Source: Whalleya microplaca | Lineage: Eukaryota; Ascomycota; Sordariomycetes; Xylariales; Xylariaceae | Reading direction: 5' to 3' | NCBI GenBank assembly: GCA_022497155.1 | Contig: MU385757.1 | Span: 124,001 to 188,000, forward strand | Length of the DNA stretch: 64,000 nucleotides | Shown: piece by piece, positions 46,581-61,500 of the stretch | Layout: every line of letters starts with the position of its first letter | Numbering within the stretch: position 1 is the first letter of the stretch | The notes under the pieces: generated by a model | What the model was told of the DNA's origin: nothing | The model's database searches: none | What the model saw: only the letters and a program-made list of their open reading frames with translations | Made by a program: the position numbers and the translations under genes

Positions 46581-49500
46581 CAATCCTGCCATACTCGCTA
46601 CTGCAGATATCCGAGTACAACAGACGCCAGGCTGTGGAGGAGGCAGCGAGGAATTGTGGGGTCCACATCAGTCAGATTGAGGACATCTTCCCTTGCACGC
46701 CGTTGCAGGAGGGACTTCTCGCGCTTACCGCCAAGCGGCCTGGTGATTATGTCGTTCGCTACTCTCTTGAGCTTGCAGCCAATGTGGACCACCAGCGTCT
46801 GCAGAGCGCCTGGGAGGAAGTCATGACAGCGACACCCATCCTTAGAACTCGCATCGTCAATCTGCACGGATGCGGCTTGGTCCAAGTCGTCATCAACGAG
46901 CCAGCAATGTTGCCTTTGCTGACAGAGGATCGTTCTGAGGGTGCCGAAATTGGACAGATCACGGGACTTAACTCGCCCCTTGCCAATTTCCACCTCAAGC
47001 GCCAGTCAGGTAAGACGTTCTTTATCTGGACGATGCATCACGCTGTTTTCGATGGGTGGTCGATCAGCCTCATCATAGACAAGCTGGACCTTGTGTACAG
47101 GGGGAAAGTAGCCCAGCCGTCTCCCCCTTTCCAACGCTTTGTCAAGCACATCCAAACCATAAATGAAGGCCAAGCCAAGTCCTTCTGGGCTGCCCAGTTC
47201 GACGGACTGGCTGCCGAGGCCTTCCCAGGGCTGCCGTGGCCAGACTACCAGCCTAAACCAAACGAAGTATACAGCCACGATGTCAGTGGACTCAACTGGC
47301 TCTCGTCGACGGGTATCACGGCATCCTCCATCGTGCGCGCAGCCTTCTCTCTCCTGATAAGCGCTTACTCCGGCTCCCCTGACGTTGTCTTCGGTGCCAC
47401 CGTCGCAGGAAGACAAGCAGCCGTGCCAGGCGTGGAGCAGATGACAGGTCCCACCATCGCGACTCTCCCTGTGCGCGTGGCTGTCGATTCAAGCAAGACG
47501 ATTGACGAGTTCCTGATGCAGGTGCAGAATCAATCCATCCAGGCGACTCCATTTGAGCAGCTGGGTCTGCAGCGCATCAGACGCGTCAGTGCCAACGCCG
47601 AACGGGCCTGCCAATTCCAAACCCTTCTTGTAGTCCAACCCGCTGAAGATGAGGAATATGACGCAGATGGCAGTGTATTCCCACGCAGCAGGGAAGACCT
47701 CGAAGAAGGAGACGCTAACAGCTCTGGTGAGCTCGATACCTACGCTGTAACCCTGGAATGCCATCTCAGCCCCCAAGGCGCCCAGTTTCGCGTAGCTTTC
47801 GACTCCGCCGTTCTCTCTAGAGGTCAAGTCACACGCATAGTCACCAGCCTCGAGCACATCGTCCGACAACTTTGCACCGGCAACCCTAGTATCCGCCTCT
47901 CGGCAATCCAAACCACTAGCCCGGCCGACATCCGTACCATCTGGGCCTGGAACCGCACCGTCCCCACCGCAGCAGACGTCTGCGTGCACGAGCTCTTCGT
48001 CAAGACCGCTCTACGCCAGCCCGCCGCGCCCGCCGTGGCCGCGTGGGACGGCGACTGGACATACAGCCAGCTGCACGCGCTTTCGACTCGGCTGGCGCGC
48101 CACCTGGCGACCCTCGACGTCGCGGGCTCCGTAGTACCGCTGCTATTCGAGAAAAGCAAGTGGATGCCCGTCGCCGTGCTGGGGGTGATGAAGGCTGGTG
48201 GGGCGTGTCTAGCCCTAGATAGCGAGCTGCCGACGGAGAGATTGAGATTTATGGTGCAGCAGGCGGCTCCGGTGAAGGTCATACTGTCCTCGCGACCGAA
48301 GAAAGATTTTGCGCGTTCACTGGTGGAAGAAGACACGGCGGTGGAGATCGTAGATACGAATCGTATCCTGGCGCTGACACAGCTGTCGCCTACCAGCGCC
48401 ACCTTCCAGCGCGCAAGGTCGCTACCGGTTGTAAGGGCGACGGATAGGCTGTATGTAATCTTCACGTCGGGTAGCACGGGCACACCAAAGGGGGTAGTAA
48501 TTACGCACGCCAACTTTAGCAGCGCGATCCGGTATCAACAGGAGGCGCACGGGTTTAAGTCGACGTCGAGGGTGTATGACTTTGCATCATACTCGTTTGA
48601 TGTTAGCTGGTCGAATATCTTACATACTCTGACCTGTGGTGGCTGCTTATGCGTGCCGTCGGATACCGAGAGGAAAAGTGACCTCGCGGGATCGATTGAG
48701 CGGTTACAGGTTACACATCTGGACTTGACGCCGAGCATTGCGAGGATTCTTCCGTTAAGGCTGTTTCCACGGCTAGACACGATGGTTCTTGGTGGGGAGA
48801 AGCTGCTGGAAGAGGATGCTGAGCGGTGGGCTCCGTTAGTAACCGTGAAGAACCCTTATGTAAGTAAACTTAGACGCGTATCCCTTTCTCATACTGGCAT
48901 CACTAACGCTGATGTTCATCAGGGCCCCTGCGAATGCACACCAACTGCAACGCTTACGACAATCGACGCCAGCAACCAAGACAGCTTCAAGGGCAGTATC
49001 GGAAAAGGGCTGGGTTTAAATACCTGGCTCATTGACCCTAGCGGCGAATCACTGGCGCCAATAGGTAGTATCGGTGAGCTTTGGCTCGAAGGACCCCTAG
49101 TCGGTTCAGGGTATCTCGGAAGCCCCGAGAAGACAGCAGCTGTGTTCATCGACGATCCCCCGTGGCTAGTGCGAGGAGGCCGTCGTGGTCGAGTTTACCG
49201 GACGGGTGACTTGGCTCGATATAATGATGATGGCACCTTGACCTTTATTGGACGCAAAGATGCGCAGGTCAAGATCCACGGGCAACGAATGGAGTTAGGC
49301 GAGATCGAAGGGCACATGGCCCGGTTGAGCGCCATCCGCCAGGCAGCCTGTCTTCTCCCGTCGTCCGGGCCGTGTGCCAACAGACTCGTAGCCGTCTTCA
49401 GTCTCCAGAGATCCCGGCAAGAAGTCAGGGGTGACGCGAACAGCACCGCACAGACGACGCTGTTTACTGCCGCGAGCGGAACACTCGTTGACCGATATCT

Positions 49501-52500
49501 GAGGGCGCTCCAATCTCTCCTGAGCGAGGCTCTGCCAACATATATGGTGCCGACGGTATGGGTTGCCCTTGAGGATATCCCTCTAAACGCAGCAGGCAAG
49601 CTGGACCGACGGAGCCTCCAGACCTGGTTAAGCAACATAGACGCTAAAACATACGCTGCCGTAGCTCGCACCGAGGATGAAGACGATGAAGAGGTGGCGT
49701 CTTCAGGCGCTGAGATTGGAAGTAGTGCCGAGAAGGCCCTGCGTGATGCGTGTGGTCACATCTTGAATACTGACCCAGCAAACATTAATATGAGTCGCTC
49801 GTTTATCAGCAACGGCGGAGACAGCATTTCAGCTATGAGATTGAGCGCCGAGTGCCGAGCTACTGCTAGCCTGGTCTTCTCCGTAGCTGATTTACTCAAA
49901 GGTAAGTCGCTTGCTGCGTTTGCGAAGACGCTGAAAGTGCCCGAGACTCCCAACGAGAGTACCTCGCCTGTGGAGGAGGTATTCGATGTGGATTTCGCAC
50001 TGTCACCGATTCAGCAGTGGTTCATCACGCAATACCCTAATCAAGACAGCCTCCCTGCCAATGGCTATGGCAACCAGGGCTTCTACTTGAAGCTCACTCG
50101 CAGCGTCGCATTGGATGATATGGTCAAGGCTGTCGCTACCATAGTTGACACTCATTCGATGCTCCGAGCCCGTTTCCACAGGACCGAGGCACCTGAAGGA
50201 GAAGATTGGATGCAACGTGTACCTAGACCAGGTACTGGCCTTCATCAATTCTCTTCTTTGCACCTTCCAAGCTTCGAAGATATTAAGTCACTAGCAAGAG
50301 AAAGACATGCATCACTGGATATCAGAAAGGGTCCAGTATTCATTGCTGACTTTTGCATTTTGCCATCGGGAGAACAATATCTCCTCCTCATCGCCCATCA
50401 CTTCGTGATAGATCTTGTGTCGTGGCGTATCATCCTAGATGATCTCGAAACACTCCTCAACGGCGGCTCGATCCGTCCTGTGAGTCTTACCTTCCAGCAG
50501 TGGACTCAGGTCCAAGCCAAACGAGCATCTGAACTTGACATCAAGAACGTGCTCTCCACTGACGGCATTCACGACGATCTCGACTTCTGGAACTTTACCC
50601 CTGGGACACCCAATACCGTGGGTGATCATGATGTCCATCAGCTGGATATCGACCAGCACACTACTAACAGTGTGCTTTCCAGCGAAACGAACAGTGCTCT
50701 GAACACCGAACCTGTGGATCTGCTCATCTCGGCGGTGTGGGATGCCTTTTTACGCGTTTTCCCCGAGCGCGAGGGGCTTACCATTTTCAGCGAAGGCCAC
50801 GGGCGCGAGTTGTGGTCTACTGACATCGACCTATCGAGAACAGTTGGCTGGTTCACAACTATCAGCCCTGTCAATGTTTCACGACGGGATACAATCTCCG
50901 GGAATGAAACAGAAGACTATAGCGTCACCAACACCATCAGGTTTGTCAAAGATGCACGGAGGCGGCTGCCCGCCAACGGATGGGAATACTTCACCACCAG
51001 ATACCTGCACCCCGAGGGGCGATCTGCATTCAAATCTCACAACTCCTCGCCAGCCATGGAAGTCGTCTTTAACTACCATGGCCAGTTCCAGCAACTCGAA
51101 GGCGGCGCCTCCCTGTTCGAGAACGTCGAACTCCAAGGCGTCAGCGAGCAAGGCCCAGCCCTGCCAGCCGGGTCGCTCTTCGGCATCGAGGTCTCAATCG
51201 AGGGTGGTCGAGCGCGCTATTCCTTCTCGTTCAACCGTCACCTAGGCCAGCGAGACCGTATCGTGCAGTGGGTCGAGCAGATCGGGCCGTCGCTGAGTGC
51301 TATCTGCGACAAGCTTGCTTCTTCAGCGCCGTCGCAGACGCTCTGTGATTATGAGTTTCTTAAGATGAATTACAAGACGCTAGACGATTTCCACGGGCGT
51401 GTTGTGCCTGCCATTGAGGAGTTGCACCAGTCTGGGGTTGAGGATGTAATGCCTTGCTCGCCTACGGTTGATGGCATCCTTCTTAGCCAGGTCAGACAGC
51501 CCGAGGCATACAAAACCCTGCAGTTGTACGAGATCAGTTCTGCTGAGCCTGTCAGCGCTGATCGTCTCATCGAGGCCTGGCAACATGTAGTGGCACGTCA
51601 GCCCTCTCTCCGAAGCATCTTCGTTCCAGGACTGGACTCTTCCGCCGCGTTCAACCAAGTCATTCTGAAGAACTATCACGCCGAGGTGATCATCGTAGAC
51701 AGAAACCATCAGACCAGCAGGGACGGTGCGCTGAGTGCTCTGAAGCAGCTCCCACCGGTAGATTATCAACAGGAATTCCGCCCACCGCACCGAGTAGCAC
51801 TCTGCCAGGTGGACAATAACACAGTGCTATGCCAAGTCGAGATGAGCCACGCCATTACCGACGGTGCCTCGACGGCCATTATCGGCCAGGACTGGATTCA
51901 AGCATATGCCGGCACTCTCAAATCCTCAACTACAGCCGACCTTGTCGATACCACCCGCGCTTTTGCTCGCTCGCTCGCAGCGCAACCCATCGACAAGAAG
52001 ATGACCTTTTGGAAGACTAAGCTCCAGGGCGCCGAACCATGCCACTTTCCCAAACTCTCCGGCAACGACCAATCCGGCGATTTATCCGGAACAGTGTGCG
52101 CCAGGATTGACGGTTCAATTTTTCAAGAAATTCAGGACTTCTGCACATCACAGTCCATCACCGTCGGAAGCGTCATGAACAGCGCATGGGCGCTCACTCT
52201 CTCGGCCTACACGGGCTCCAGCGCCGTGTGCTTCGGCTATCTCGCGTCCGGGCGCGACTTGCCGATTGAAGGACTGGATGAATCGATTGGTGCGTATGCT
52301 AATATGATGATCTCGTATGTTGACGTGCACAGGGACCTTGACGCGGCGACTTTTGTGAGACAAATTCATGACCAGACTATGCGTGATCTGGATTATCAAT
52401 ATTGTTCGTTAGCAGGTATCCAGCATGAGTTGGGCTTGCCGGCTGGGAGGGCGCTTTTCAATACTATTGTGTCTTTTCAGAAGACTGACGAGGGAGTTGA

Positions 52501-55500
52501 GACTAACGATGGTGTTGATGGTGGATTGAGATATACAGTTTTGGATGGAGAAGATCCTACCGAGGTAAGTTTTTCCTTTTCTTTTCAGAAAGCCGGAGTG
52601 AAGCTGCACGTATAATACTGACCAATATCGATAGTATGACATTGTAATGAACATTGGTCACGGATCTAGCACAATTGACCTGGTCTTCGACTTCTCTCCC
52701 TCGTGCTTATCCCACAGCAACGCAGAGAGAGTGCTTTCACTCTTCCAGAAAATTGCCAGCGCCCTGGCAAGTGGCGAACTAACGCCAGCCAGCAACAAGG
52801 ATCCCAAGGTCAAGGCCTTGGGAAGCATGGATCTGGCCAGCGATGATGACCTACACGACATATGGGCATGGAACAACACGGTGCCATCAACAGCCAACGA
52901 TTGCATCCACCACATGATTTCAGAAACAACGAGACGCCATCCAGATAACCAAGCAGTGTGCGCATGGGATGGCGAGTTTACTTATGCAGAGCTCGATTCC
53001 CTTTCGACACGACTTGCTTACCGTCTTGTCGACCTCGGTGTGGGCCGAGATGTGATTGTGCCGCTGTGCCTCGAAAAATCGAAATGGACTCCCGTGGCGA
53101 TGCTGGCAGTCATGAAGACCGGTGGTGCATCGGTAGCTATGGATGCCGGGCAGCCTGTTGAGAGATTGCGGTCTATAGTCCGCCAAGTCGATCCTGTCGT
53201 AGTTCTCTGCTCGGCCTCTAAGTCAGACCTCGCTAGCCAGTTGGCAGAAGACACAGCATCAGTCCAGGTTGTGGACCAAGAGCACCTCTTAGCACTACCC
53301 TCACAAGCTCCAGCCAAATCCCTACCTGATGTGCGCCCCTCAGATACCCTCTACTTAGTCTTTACTTCTGGCAGCACAGGTGTGCCCAAGGGTGTCGTCA
53401 TCAGCCATGCCAACATCGCCAGTGCTATTCGGCACCAACGCGATATTCTGGGTCTTACTCCTGCATCCCGTGTTTATGACTTCTCGGGGTATATGTTCGA
53501 TGTAGTGTGGTGCAACATGTACCAGGCTCTATCAATAGGCGGCTGTCTCTGCATCCCAGGAGACCACGACCGGAAGTCCGACTTCATCGGCGCCGTCGAC
53601 AAACTATCAGCAGATGTGGTCATCTTCACACCCTCGACCATCCGTGGCCTGGAGGCTGGTGCATTGAATAAGCTTCGCAATCTGCACTTCATCGGGGAGC
53701 CGCTCTACGTCGACGCCTTTCAGCAAATCGACCCTCGCGTGAAGGTCACCAATCTCTATGGCCCCAGCGAGTGCACCACCTTTGCAACAGCGCAGCCAGT
53801 CGTGGGACGAGAAGCCCAATCCATTGGTATCGGTAACGGATTCGGGCTAAACACCTGGATCGTCGAACCTACCTCCGGACAGTCACTAATGCCTATCGGC
53901 GGAATCGGCGAGCTCTGGCTCGAAGGGCCCCTCGTCGCCTCAGGCTATCTTGGCGATGCCGAGAAAACAGCGAACGTATTCATCGACAACCCAGCCTGGC
54001 TATCACGCGGCGTTAACGGCCGTCCAGGCCGACAGGGGCGATTGTACAAGACGGGTGACCTGGTGCGCTACGACGAGCAGGGCCATCTACAATTTATGGG
54101 ACGGAAAGACACACAGGTCAAAATCAACGGACAGCGCGTTGAGCTGGGCGAGGTGGAAGCCAATGTCCGCGCTGTGCTTGACCAGGCCGTCCGGCAGGTC
54201 ATCGCCGAGGTGATCACGCCGCAGCAGAGTGGGCACGCTACGCTCGTCTCGTTTATCGAGCTCTCCGCTGCCTCCCCTGACACCCCTCAGACTGAACTAT
54301 TCAAGCTCGCAGCAGAGACAACAAGCGGCATGGATGAGAAAATCGCCTCGCTGCTCCCGGCGCACATGACGCCTTCTTTCTACGTGCCAATATCCAGCAT
54401 CCCTGTGACAGCAACGGGGAAGACAGACCGCAAGCGCCTCCGCGAGATCGGCGCGGCACTGACGCTGGACATGCTCGACGCCACGAGATTGTCGGACGGT
54501 AAAGACAAGCGCCCGCCGAGCACAGAGATGGAGAAGCGGCTGCAGGCGCTGTGGGCGACAGTGCTGAAGATCGATGATCTGGGAAGAATTAGTGCGGATG
54601 ATAGCTTCCTGCGAATTGGTGGAGACAGCATTGCGGCTATGAGGCTTGTTGGTGCGGCGAGGACATCGGGGGTGACTTTGACCGTGGCGGATGTGTTTAG
54701 GCATCCGAAGCTGAGTGATTTGGCTGTTGCGATCTCAGAAGGGGAAGAAAATGAGGTGAATGATGGTTCTGATATGGAAGCAATGAGTATTGAGAGGTTC
54801 TCACTGTTGAAGAGCGGAATTGATGCCGCTGAGGCAGTGAGGAGGGCTGCTACTGCTCTGGTCGGTGTTAAAGAAGACCAGATCGAAGACATGTACCCCT
54901 GCACACCACTTCAAGAGGGCATGTTGGCCCTGACCTTGATTCGTCCCGGCGAATACATCGCCAAATGCGCCTTGGAATTGAGATCCTCGGTTGATATAAA
55001 CAGGTTCCGCCAGGCTTGGGACTCGCTAGTCGCCTCAACGCCAATTTTGCGGACTCGAATCGTCGACCTCAGCAGCCAGGGCTTGGTGCAAGTTGTTATC
55101 AACGAGTTGTCAACTTGGTCTGAAGAGGATGATGATCAGCAGGTAATGGCTCTGGGCACGCCTCTCTTCCGTGTCAGACTCGTTAAGGAATCAGACAAGC
55201 ATGTCTTCCTGCTCACGATCCACCACGCATTGTACGACGGCTGGTCGTTGGGACTTCTCTTTGACAGACTAGAGGCGATCTACCTCAACTCGCCAAGCCC
55301 ACCATCTCCTGTACCCGACTATAGGGCCTTCGTCAAGTACGTCACCAACGTCGACCGAGAAAACGCTCTGGGATTTTGGCGCCAGCAGCTCCGGGGCCTC
55401 GAGGCCGAGACCTTCCCTCCTTTACCATCTCCATCCTACCAACCAAACTCGGACAAAGTGGCGATCTATCACATAGATGGTCTGAGAATGGGCGGGAAAA

Positions 55501-58500
55501 CTGATGTGACCTTATCGACGGCTATTCGCGCAGCATTCTCACTCGTTATAGCCGATTATTCGAACGAGAATGACGACGTCGTCTTCGGTGTAACAGTGAC
55601 AGGCCGACAGACAGCCGTTCCCGGAATTGAGGACATGGTCGGGCCAACCATAGCAACGGTACCTATCAGGATCTCAGTCGACCGCGAGGAGGAGCTGCAG
55701 CAGTTTTTATCTCGCGTTCAGATGCAGTCGATAGAGATGACGCCGTTTGAGCAGATGGGACTGCAGCGGATCCGCCGACTCGGGCCCGATGCAGAGAGGG
55801 CGTGTAACTTCCAGACATTGCTCATCGTGCAGCCTGCTGACGAGGCTGCTGAGTGGAGCAGCGAGATCATTGCGCGGGATATTCATGAGGCAGACGAGAA
55901 CAGCGCAGGTGGCGAGGGGCTGCAGCAGCAAGATGAGACATATGCCCTGACAGTCGAGTGCCACCTCGAAAAAGACGATTCTGTGCGACTGCGAATCGGC
56001 TATGATTCGGCTGTACTAAAGGAGAAGCAGGTTCAGCGCCTTGCCCAGCAATTCAAGCATATGCTGCACCAGATATGCTCGTCCGAGGACGGAACCATGG
56101 CGGTGGCGCATCTGCAGACATTGAACAGTGACGATTCTAGGGACATATGGTCTTGGAACGCTACTGTGCCCGAGACAGTCGATGTCTGTGTGCATAACCG
56201 AATCTCAGCAATGTCATTCCAGCTCCCGGATAAACTAGCCGTCTGTGCCTGGGACGGGGACTGGACCTACCACGAACTAGACAGTCTTTCTACCCATCTA
56301 GCTTTCCACCTGAGACGGTTGGGTGTTGACTCTGAGACCATCGTGCCTCTCGTCTTCGAAAAGAGCAAGTGGACCCCGGTGGCCATGCTTGGTGTTATGA
56401 AGGCCGGGGGTGCCTCCGTTCTTGTTGACACGGCGCAACCCGAGGACCGGCTTCGCGCCATCATCCAACAGGTCAGCCCCATCGTAGTGCTCTCCTCCGT
56501 GGCCAAGCACGAGCTGGCGGGTCGTATAGCTGCGGGGGCCGCTGTGCAAGCCGTCAATGAAGCTGGCCTGCGCGCGATGAACCTGAAGCTGGGCGGGGAG
56601 TGGCCTATCCTGCCTCGGGTTAGTCCATCGAGTCGACTGTATTTAGTGTTCACGTCAGGCTCTACTGGAACGCCTAAGGGGGTGGTCATCACGCACGCGA
56701 ATTTCAGCAGCGCTCTGACTCACCAGAGAGAAGCGCAGGGTATCTCATCGTCGACGCGTCTCTTTGATTTCGCATCGTATGCCTTTGACGTCGCCTGGGC
56801 GAACACCCTTACTGCGTTTGAATGCGGAGCCACGCTGTGTATTCCCTCTGACGCGGACCGCAAAGATGATCTCAACGGGGCCATTGCAAAGTTCAAGCCC
56901 ACTCACTTGGACGTGACGCCCTCAGCAGCTCTTGTGCTGTCGCCTGAATCTCTGAGACAGCTCAACAGCTTGACACTTGGTGGCGAGCGTCTCACGGCCG
57001 AATGGGCAAGACGCTGGGCTCCACATGTCAGCTTGAAAAACTCATATGGACCGAGCGAGTGTACCCCAACTGCCACCTTTAGCCAAGTCATCCTCCCTGA
57101 TGGCTCGTTTGCCGGCAGTATCGGATCGGGTACCGGTCTCAACACTTGGGTCGTCGACGCAGCGACCGGAAATTCCCTCGTTCCCATCGGAAGCAGTGGC
57201 GAGCTGTGGCTTGAGGGTCCCCTAGTCGGCGCGGGCTACCTAGATGACGAAACCAAAACCGCCAGTGTTTTCGTCGAGAACCCACCGTGGCTGCTGCAGG
57301 GTAACGGCACTGAGTATCCCGGGCGGCAAGGACGGCTTTATAAGACAGGCGACCTTGTCCGGTACAACCAAGACGGCAGCCTCACGTTTATAGGTCGAAA
57401 GGACACCCAGGTCAAGATAAATGGCCAGCGTGTTGAGCTGAGTGAGATTGAGAGTCACATGGCTCGCCACGACGACTCGCGCCAGACCGTCTGCCTCATA
57501 CCGTCTTCGGGCCCCTGTGCAAAGCGCATGGTTGGTTTCTTCAGCCTGCGGAATGTGAAGCGTGAATCCACCGCCGCAACAAACACCATCGATCTTCTGG
57601 CAGACACCGAGCACTCCAAGTCCGCGGAGCGACATATCAAAGCTCTCGAGACTCTTCTTTCTGAGACGCTGCCCAGCTACATGGTTCCCTCCATATGGGT
57701 TCCCTTGCGCGATCTTCCTGAGACAGCCTCAGGCAAGCTGGATCGCAAGGAGCTTAATATCTGGCTTACCAGCATGGACGTGGAGACCTTCAATAAGATC
57801 GCCAACGCAGACGGCCAAGTTGCTCAGCGCAAGCCCCGCACCAATGCTGAGCGCCTGCTCATGGATGCTACTAGCCGCGTGTTGAACATGGCTAGCGCAG
57901 ACATTGACCTTGGACGCTCCTTCATTGCCAACGGTGGAGACAGCATCAGCGCTATGCGCCTCAGTTCGCAGTGGCGGGCTGCCACGAATGATGGGGGGTT
58001 CTCAGTCGCTGCACTGCTCAAGAGCAAGAGTCTTGCTGAGTTTGCGCAGACGCTTTCAGCTGCTGCGGGAACGATGGCTGGAAGAAACGAAATGCAGGAG
58101 GAAGTGGAGGTCCCGTTTGGGCTTTCGCCTATCCAACAGTGGTTCTTCGAGCAGCTTGAGCTCCCCGAGTCGGTGAGACGGCCGGAGTATTACTACAATC
58201 AGGGGTTTTATGTCAAGATGACGAGCCGCACCTTCTCGGTAGATGAGGTCGCGGGCGCTGTGAAGAGGCTGGTAAACCACCATTCGATGCTGAGAGCACA
58301 ATTCCAGAGAGTCGATGGGACCTGGATGCAGTCAGTATCGAAGGTCGACAAAGGGGCTTACCGCTTTGCAGCTCATCAGGTCTCCAGCCTAAACCAGATT
58401 GAGTCCATTGCCATGAAATCCCATACGTCCATCAACATTGAGCAGGGTCAGGTGTTTTCCGTGGACTTGTGCAACATGACAACCTCAGGAGACCAGTACT

Positions 58501-61500
58501 TGATCCTCGTTGCGCACCATCTGGTCATCGATCTTGTCTCATGGCGAATCCTTCTAGACGATCTCGAGACACTCCTATCCGGTGGAACAGTCCAGAGCAG
58601 CCTTCCCTTCCAGACATGGACCAAGTTACAAGAGGCCTACGTCTCGTCGTCATCTGAATTATCCCCGGAGAAGCTTCTATCCACCAAAGATCTGGGGAAC
58701 GACACGAACTTCTGGGGCTTCACCTCCTTAACGCCCAATAACAATAACGCCCACGACATTCGTTCCATCGAGATCGACCGCGAGACAACCTCGCTCCTGC
58801 TCGGCCCCGCCAATGATGCTTACAACACCGAACCGGTTGAGCTTCTCCTGTCAGCCGTGTGGGACGCATTCCTGGCCACCTTTCCTCAGCGTCATGGGCT
58901 CACTATCTTCAGTGAGGGTCATGGACGTGAACCATGGGCTGTCGTGGCAGATACTGTCGATCTCTCGCGAACGGTGGGGTGGTTCACTACCATGAGTCCC
59001 ATCAGCGTGTCAAGGGACGTAGCCACGAATGCCGCCAACATGGTCAGACTCGTTAAAGACGCCCGCCGTCAGTTGCCAGCGAACGGATGGGCGTACTTTG
59101 CATCGAGGTATCTCAACCCCCAGGGTAGGAAAGCGTTCGAGGTGCATAACTCGACCATGGAGGTCACATTCAACTACCATGGGCAGTTCCAGGAGCTGGA
59201 AAATGAGGAGTCCTTCTTCAAAGATGTGACCCTTTCTGGAGTGTCGGAACAGGGATCGGCCATCCCGGTGTCATCCCTCTTCAATATCGAAGTATCTATT
59301 GAGGGAGGCCAAGCTCAGTTCGAGTTCTCCTTCAACCGCCATATCAAGCACCAAAGCTACATTCAGCAGTGGATTTCCCAGGTCGGCCCCTCGCTGCGGT
59401 CGATATGCAAAGAGATGGTCGATACACGGAGCTCCTCATCGCGAACCCTCTGCGACTACGAGTTCCTCACACTCGACTATCCCGTTCTCGATGACTTCCA
59501 AACCCGGTTTGCTACGCAGATCGAGTCCCTCAATGGCTCGGCAATTGAGGAGGTCTACCCCTGTACTCCCACCGTGGATGGCATCCTACTGAGCCAGACC
59601 AGGCAGGCCAGCTCGTACAAAACCGTTGCGCTTTATGAGATTATCTCGCACGACGACAAGCCTATTGATATCAATAACCTTACTCAGTCCTGGCAGAAAG
59701 TCGTAGCTCATCAACCTGCGCTACGTAGTATCTTTATCGGAGGCCTCGACGCCTCTTCTGCCTTCAACCAAGTCGTGCTCAAGACTTACCAGGGAGAAGT
59801 GGTGGTCCTCCCCTTCGCTAGAAGTACAGCTGCTGCGCTAGAGGCACTAAGCCGTCTGCCAGAAGTCGACTACACACAGCTCCGACCACCTCACCGAGTT
59901 GCACTCGTCCCGACGCCAAACAAAGTTGTGTGCCAGATTGAGATGAGCCACGCTGTCACCGACGGCACATCGTCGTCTATCCTTACAGGAGATTGGATCA
60001 GTGCCTACAACAACACCCTGAGCTCCACAGACCTTCTATCCACAACATCCGGCTTCGTCCGAGCTCTGAAGGCAGGTAAGACAAAGGACGAGAAGCTCAC
60101 CTACTGGAAGACCAAGCTCGCCGGCGTCGAGCCCTGCCATTTCCCTGCTCTCGCAGGAGGCTCACACAGTAGCAGCGACCCAGCATCAATAGCTACAACC
60201 TCTACATCAACGGTCCTCATCAGGGACGCGGCATTCGCAGCGATTCAGAAATTCTGCTCCGCTCCATCATCAGTAACACCCGCAAGCCTCCTCCAGAGTG
60301 CCTGGGCACGCACCCTGTCCGCCTACATCAGCAGCGAATCCGGATCCGTTGTGTTCGGCTATCTCTGCTCAGGGCGGGACCTGCCTGTTGCAGGAATCGA
60401 TGAGTCAGTGGGCGCATACGCGAATATGATGATCTGCCGAGCAGAGGTTAAGGCAGGAGGGAGTCACGGGTTGGTACAAGGGGTGCACGAGCAGATCATG
60501 CAGGACTTAGACTACCAGCATTGCTCGCTTGCAGAGATTCAGCATGAGCTCGGGGCTACGGCTGGAAAGGGGATGTTTAATAGTATTGTTTCATTCCAAA
60601 GGGTGGAGGCTGAGCAGGAGGACGGGATGGAGGAGGGGTTGTCGTTCGAGAGCTTGGATGGGTTGGATCCTACGGAGGTGAGTTGCAAAAGAAATGGGAG
60701 GTGTTCAATGACTAACAAAATGCGCAGTATGAGATTGTCCTCGGTATCAACTACGCAGCGGACCATATCGAGGTGGAGCTAGAGTACGCGGATACTCACC
60801 TGACTGACGAGCAAGCCAACAGGGTGCTCTCTCTCTTCCAAAAGCATACGGCCGCGTTGATAGCAGAGCCGAACAGCGACCGTGACAACGAACAACAGCG
60901 TTTTATCAGCGACGAGGACACCCACGATATCTGGAATTGGAACGCCACTGTACCCACCGCTGTCGAGCGCTGCATGCACGACCTGATCACAGACACAGCT
61001 CGTCGGAATCCTACCGCCCCAGCCATTTGCGCCTGGGATGGAGACTTTACGTACGGGCAGATGGAAGATATCGCCACTCGACTGGCCCAGCAGCTTGTGC
61101 AGCGTGGCGTTGGGAGTGGCAACAGGACGATTATACCTCTTTGCTTTGAGAAGTCCAAATGGACTCCTATTGCCATATTGGCTGTCATGAAGGCTGGTGG
61201 AACCTGTGTCACCATGGACACCGCGCAGCCCGAAGAGCGTCTTCGTGGGATCGTGCGCCAGGCACAGCCTGATAAAAAGCAGCAGGCGTTCATACTGTGT
61301 TCGTCTGCCAATCAGGGTCTGGCTTCTCGACTAGCCGACAGCGCAGAATTGCAGATCGTGGACGAGGGCATCTTGACCCTTCCCAAGGGGTCCTCACCTT
61401 TACCGGTTGTTTCGCCCTCGACGAATCTGTATGTCGTCTTTACGTCAGGCAGCACCGGTGTTCCTAAAGGTGTTATGATTAGCCATACCAACTACTCTAG

